DNA of 8,149 nt, taken from NCBI GenBank assembly GCA_031378125.1, contig JANNDW010000020.1, positions 1-8,149 on the forward strand, read 5' to 3'. Positions within the stretch are counted from its first letter, which is position 1. Every line of letters starts with the position of its first letter. The stretch is from LGRD01 sp031378125. Its GTDB lineage: Bacteria > Pseudomonadota > Gammaproteobacteria > Burkholderiales > Burkholderiaceae_C. Both the position numbers and the translations under genes were made by a program. The notes beneath the pieces are model-generated. The model worked only from the letters and a program-made list of their open reading frames with translations. It did no database searches and was not told the DNA's origin. Below, in pieces: positions 5,345 to 8,149 of the stretch.

Positions 5345-7128
5345 TGACCACGCAAATGATCGTGCTGCTGGTGGCTTATGTGGCCGCCGTGCTGCTGCTG
5401 GCCGTGCCCATGGGCCGGTGGCTGGCGGCGGTGGCCGAGGGCAGGTTGCGCCGCTTGCAGCGCGTCGACGCGGCGTTGTTGCGTGTCTGCGGGGTGAAGC
5501 CGGACCGCGAACAATCCTGGCGCGAATACGCCGTGGCGCTGCTGGTGTTCAACATCATCGGTGTGGTCGTGGTGTATGCGCTTCAACGGCTCCAGGGCGT
5601 GATGCCGTTGAACCCGCAAGGCATGGCGGGCGTGGCGCCCGACTCGGCGTTCAACACCGCCGTGAGCTTCGTGACCAACACCAACTGGCAGGGTTACAGC
5701 GGCGAAGCCACGATGAGCTACCTGACGCAGATGTTGGCGCTGACGGTGCAGAACTTCCTGTCGGCCGGCACCGGCATGGCGGTGGCGTTCGCGCTGATCC
5801 GCGGCTTCGCACGCCACAGCACGCCGGCGATCGGCAACTTCTGGGCCGACCTGACGCGCAGCACGGTCTACGTGCTGCTGCCGCTGTCGATCGTGCTGGC
5901 GCTCGTCCTCGCCGGGCAAGGCGTGATCCAGAACTTCAAGCCGTATGCCGAGGTCACGCTGACCGAGCCGCTGGCCTACACGGAAGCCGGCGCCACTGGC
6001 GCCGATGGGAAGCCGAGCCAGGTTGCCAAAACCACGACCACGCAAACGCTGCCGATGGGGCCGATCGCTTCGCAGGAGTCCATCAAGATGATCGGCACCA
6101 ACGGCGGCGGCTTCCTGAACGCCAACTCGGCGCACCCGTTCGAGAACCCGAGCGCGTGGTCCAACCTGCTGCAGATGCTGGCAATATTCTTGATCCCGGC
6201 GGGGATGTGCCTGGCGTTCGGCCAGATGGTCGCAGACAAGCGCCAGGGCTGGGCGCTGCTGTCTGCGATGACGCTGATCTTCGTTGCGGCGGTCGTGTGC
6301 ATCATGCTGGCCGAACAGTCGGGCGACCCCCGGCTCGCCGCGCTCGGCGCCGATCCTGTGGCCAGCGTTTTGCAGCCGGGCGGCAACATGGAAGGCAAGG
6401 AAACGCGCTTCGGCATTGCCGCAACGTCGCTGTTCGCGGCCATCACCACGGCGGCGTCGTGTGGCGCGGTGAACGGCATGCACGCGTCGTTCACGCCATT
6501 GGGCGGGGCCGTGCCCTTGTTGTTGATCCAGCTGGGCGAGGTGGTCTTCGGCGGGGTCGGCTCTGGGTTGTACGGCATGCTGGTGTTCGCGCTGCTGGCG
6601 GTGTTCCTGGCCGGTCTGATGATCGGCCGCACGCCCGAATACCTGGGCAAGCGGATCGAGCCGGGCGAGATCAAGCTGGTGTCGATCGCGGTGCTGGTCA
6701 CACCCCTGCTGGTGCTGCTGGGCACGGCCGCGGCGGCCAGCAGCGGCGCGGGCCGCACCGGCATGCTGAACCCGGGCGCGGCCGGCCTCACCGAAGTGCT
6801 GTACGCCTTCTCGTCGGCCGCCAACAACAACGGCAGCGCGTTTGCCGGGCTGTCCGCCAACACACCGTTCTACAACGCGATGCTGGGTGTGGCGATGTGG
6901 TTGGGCCGCTTCGGCGTGATCGTGCCGGTGCTGGCCATTGCCGGCACGCTGGCGGCCAAGAAGCGCGTGCAGCGACGCACGGCCGATGGAGCGACAGCCG
7001 CGATGCCCACGCACGGCCCGCTGTTCGTCGTGCTGCTGGTAGCCACCGTGCTGCTGGTGGGCGCCTTGACCTACATCCCGGCGCTGGCGCTGGGGCCGGT
7101 GGTCGAGCACCTCAACATGGTCAAGTGA
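5344..7128 (+). CDS. kdpA: KdpA, potassium-binding and translocating subunit of K+-transporting ATPase
   Basis: This 594-aa inner-membrane protein belongs to the superfamily of K+ transporters and provides the selectivity filter of the KdpFABC pump. All four pore-loop signatures are present: TNTNWQGYSGE (111-121, with Gln116 as in E. coli), GTNGGGFLNANSAHPFENP (251-269), CGAVNGMHASFTPLGG (373-388) and SSAANNNGSAFAGL (490-503). Family blocks GEVVFGGVGSGLYG, IGRTPEYLGK and the C-terminal THGPLFV...GALTYIPALALGPV are intact. The length is slightly above the E. coli 557 aa, partly because of a hydrophilic segment near 205-240 and an Ala/Gly-rich loop near 461-475. Ala381 replaces the Asp I expect after MH in the third loop. 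GGAGGA at 5332-5337 serves as Shine-Dalgarno, inside kdpF. The stop overlaps a possible kdpB ATG at 7128. Confidence 0.98.
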   Translation: MTTQMIVLLVAYVAAVLLLAVPMGRWLAAVAEGRLRRLQRVDAALLRVCGVKPDREQSWREYAVALLVFNIIGVVVVYALQRLQGVMPLNPQGMAGVAPDSAFNTAVSFVTNTNWQGYSGEATMSYLTQMLALTVQNFLSAGTGMAVAFALIRGFARHSTPAIGNFWADLTRSTVYVLLPLSIVLALVLAGQGVIQNFKPYAEVTLTEPLAYTEAGATGADGKPSQVAKTTTTQTLPMGPIASQESIKMIGTNGGGFLNANSAHPFENPSAWSNLLQMLAIFLIPAGMCLAFGQMVADKRQGWALLSAMTLIFVAAVVCIMLAEQSGDPRLAALGADPVASVLQPGGNMEGKETRFGIAATSLFAAITTAASCGAVNGMHASFTPLGGAVPLLLIQLGEVVFGGVGSGLYGMLVFALLAVFLAGLMIGRTPEYLGKRIEPGEIKLVSIAVLVTPLLVLLGTAAAASSGAGRTGMLNPGAAGLTEVLYAFSSAANNNGSAFAGLSANTPFYNAMLGVAMWLGRFGVIVPVLAIAGTLAAKKRVQRRTADGATAAMPTHGPLFVVLLVATVLLVGALTYIPALALGPVVEHLNMVK

Positions 7129-7139
7129 TGGAGCGCGCC

Positions 7140-8149
7140 ATGACCACAGCCACCGCGTCCCTGACAAAACCCCAAGCCACCGGCCTGTTCGATGCCGCAC
7201 TCGTGCAACCCGCCGTCCGCGACGCGTTCCGCAAGCTCAGCCCTGCCGTGCAGTGGCGCAACCCGGTGATGTTCGTGGTCTGCATCGGCGCGATTCTCAT
7301 CACCGGCTTGTGGCTGCAGGCGCTGTTCGGCACCGGCGAAGCGCCCGCCTGGTTCATCGGCGCGAACGCGCTGTGGCTGTGGTTCACCGTGCTGTTTGCC
7401 AACTTTGCCGAGGCGCTGGCCGAAGGCCGCAGCAAGGCGCAGGCGGCCAGCCTGCGCGGCTTGAAGAAGCGCGGCATTGCGAAACGATTGACAGCCCCTG
7501 GCCCGACGGGTACGTCAGGCGGTCCCCCGAGGGAACGTGGGCCGGCTTGGGACGGCCCGGCGCTCGACCCGCTGCAAGAGCCAAAACACGGTTCGTCGTG
7601 GATCCCGGTCGAAACCGACGAGCTGCGCATCGGCGCCGTGCTGCTGGTGGAAGCGGGCGACGTGATGCCGTGCGACGGCGAGGTGATCGAAGGCGTGGCC
7701 TCGGTCGACGAAAGTGCGATCACCGGCGAATCGGCACCGGTGATCCGCGAGGCGGGCGGCGACTTTTCATCGGTCACCGGCGGCACGCGCGTGCTGTCGG
7801 ACTGGATCGTGGTGCGCTGCACGGTGAACCCTGGCGAGGCGTTCCTGGACCGCATGATCGCGATGGTCGAAGGCGCCAAGCGCCGCAAGACGCCCAACGA
7901 AGTGGCGCTGACCATCCTGCTGGTGGCGCTGACCTTGGTGTTCCTGATGGCGACGGTGACCTTACTGCCGTTTTCGCTCTACTCGGTGGATGCAGCCAAA
8001 CTCGGCACGCCCGTCAGCATCACCGTGCTCGTGGCGCTGCTGGTGTGCCTGATCCCCACCACCATCGGCGGGCTGCTGTCGGCCATCGGCGTGGCGGGCA
8101 TGAGCCGCATGCTGGGGGCCAACGTCATTGCCACCTCGGGCCGTGCGGT
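7140..8149 (+). CDS. kdpB: KdpB, ATP-hydrolysing P-type ATPase subunit, partial (C-terminus beyond right edge)
   Basis: The first 336 residues of the catalytic P-type ATPase subunit are present. M1 and M2 span about 43-92 around QWRNPVMFV and WLWFTVLFANFAEALAEGRSKAQA. The actuator domain carries TGES (195-198) within VDESAITGESAPVIRE. M3 is near 255-279, and M4 contains the IPTTIGG pump motif (305-311), followed by GVAGMSRMLGANVIATSGRA. The DKTGT phosphorylation site lies beyond the window. I chose the ATG at 7140 because GGAG at 7130-7133 is 6 nt upstream; an in-frame ATG at 7128 overlaps the kdpA stop and would add four residues. Relative to E. coli KdpB there is an in-frame Gly/Pro-rich insertion of about 28 residues (119-146) in the actuator domain. 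The rest is highly conserved, so the gene is probably functional. Confidence 0.96.
   Translation, partial: MTTATASLTKPQATGLFDAALVQPAVRDAFRKLSPAVQWRNPVMFVVCIGAILITGLWLQALFGTGEAPAWFIGANALWLWFTVLFANFAEALAEGRSKAQAASLRGLKKRGIAKRLTAPGPTGTSGGPPRERGPAWDGPALDPLQEPKHGSSWIPVETDELRIGAVLLVEAGDVMPCDGEVIEGVASVDESAITGESAPVIREAGGDFSSVTGGTRVLSDWIVVRCTVNPGEAFLDRMIAMVEGAKRRKTPNEVALTILLVALTLVFLMATVTLLPFSLYSVDAAKLGTPVSITVLVALLVCLIPTTIGGLLSAIGVAGMSRMLGANVIATSGRA
7494..7577 (+). repeat. In-frame insertion in kdpB resembling a palindromic intergenic repeat
   Basis: About 84 bases (28 codons) with no counterpart in E. coli KdpB interrupt the conserved run between AKRL and EPKHG. The DNA contains two adjacent inverted repeats: TCCC/GGGA (7523-7534, 4-nt loop) and GGGCCG/CGGCCC (7539-7544 with 7553-7558, 8-nt loop containing CTTGGGA). 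The second resembles short GC-rich palindromic repeats that I recall between genes of Comamonadaceae and related Burkholderiales. The encoded peptide is Gly/Pro-rich with charged residues, suiting a flexible surface loop. The insertion is seen by comparison with remembered KdpB sequence; its origin as a mobile repeat is inference. Confidence 0.55.

Noticed and set aside
5305..7200. Long open frame antisense to kdpA (631 codons)
   Set aside because: Rich in His, Arg and Gln without any domain, and wholly opposite to a fully conserved KdpA. It is a codon-bias shadow.
1..8149. CRISPR array, tRNA, insertion sequence or phage genes, or a wholly new defence-type system
   Set aside because: No repeat-spacer pattern, transposase, integrase or tRNA-like cloverleaf was seen. 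All large genes belong to the well-known phenol hydroxylase, DmpR, GntR and Kdp families.

Overview
The window is GC-rich and gene-dense. Its gene families and layout suggest a betaproteobacterium of the Burkholderiales (Comamonas/Rubrivivax/Leptothrix-like); this is inferred from protein character and gene order, not from a marker gene. It holds two unrelated functional blocks.

Block 1 (1-4903) is an aromatic-degradation locus. On the minus strand lie the first four genes of a multicomponent phenol hydroxylase operon, in the order K-L-M-N (P0, oxygenase beta subunit, regulatory P2, oxygenase alpha subunit). The alpha subunit runs off the left edge. Divergently, on the plus strand, is a DmpR/XylR-type sigma54 activator with an intact V4R phenol-sensing domain. 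A GntR/FCD-family regulator follows 4 nt downstream, probably in the same transcript. The 282-bp divergent region is rich in signals: a -24/-12 promoter for the hydroxylase operon, two 16-bp DmpR-type upstream activating sites 33 bp apart, and a strong sigma70-type promoter for dmpR whose expected start point falls on the dmpR ATG. An 8-bp palindrome there could be an operator for the GntR protein. The expected logic is that phenol binds DmpR, DmpR at the upstream sites activates sigma54 polymerase at the K promoter, and the GntR protein modulates or silences the system, as proposed for AphS/PhcS-type regulators in Comamonas.

Block 2 (about 5040-8149) is the start of a high-affinity potassium uptake operon, kdp. 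It begins with three direct TTTACGC half-sites, the first two 11 bp apart as in a KdpE operator. Next come an unnamed 35-aa single-span membrane protein, kdpF (29 aa), kdpA (complete) and kdpB (truncated by the right edge). The genes are tightly packed with overlapping stops and starts. KdpB carries an unusual in-frame insertion of about 28 residues in its actuator domain. The DNA of that insertion looks like a palindromic intergenic repeat.

I see no tRNA, rRNA, CRISPR array or insertion sequence. The phenol, DmpR, GntR and Kdp systems are known types. The less ordinary points are the KdpB insertion, the small ORF heading kdp, the predicted leaderless dmpR transcript, and the regulatory architecture.
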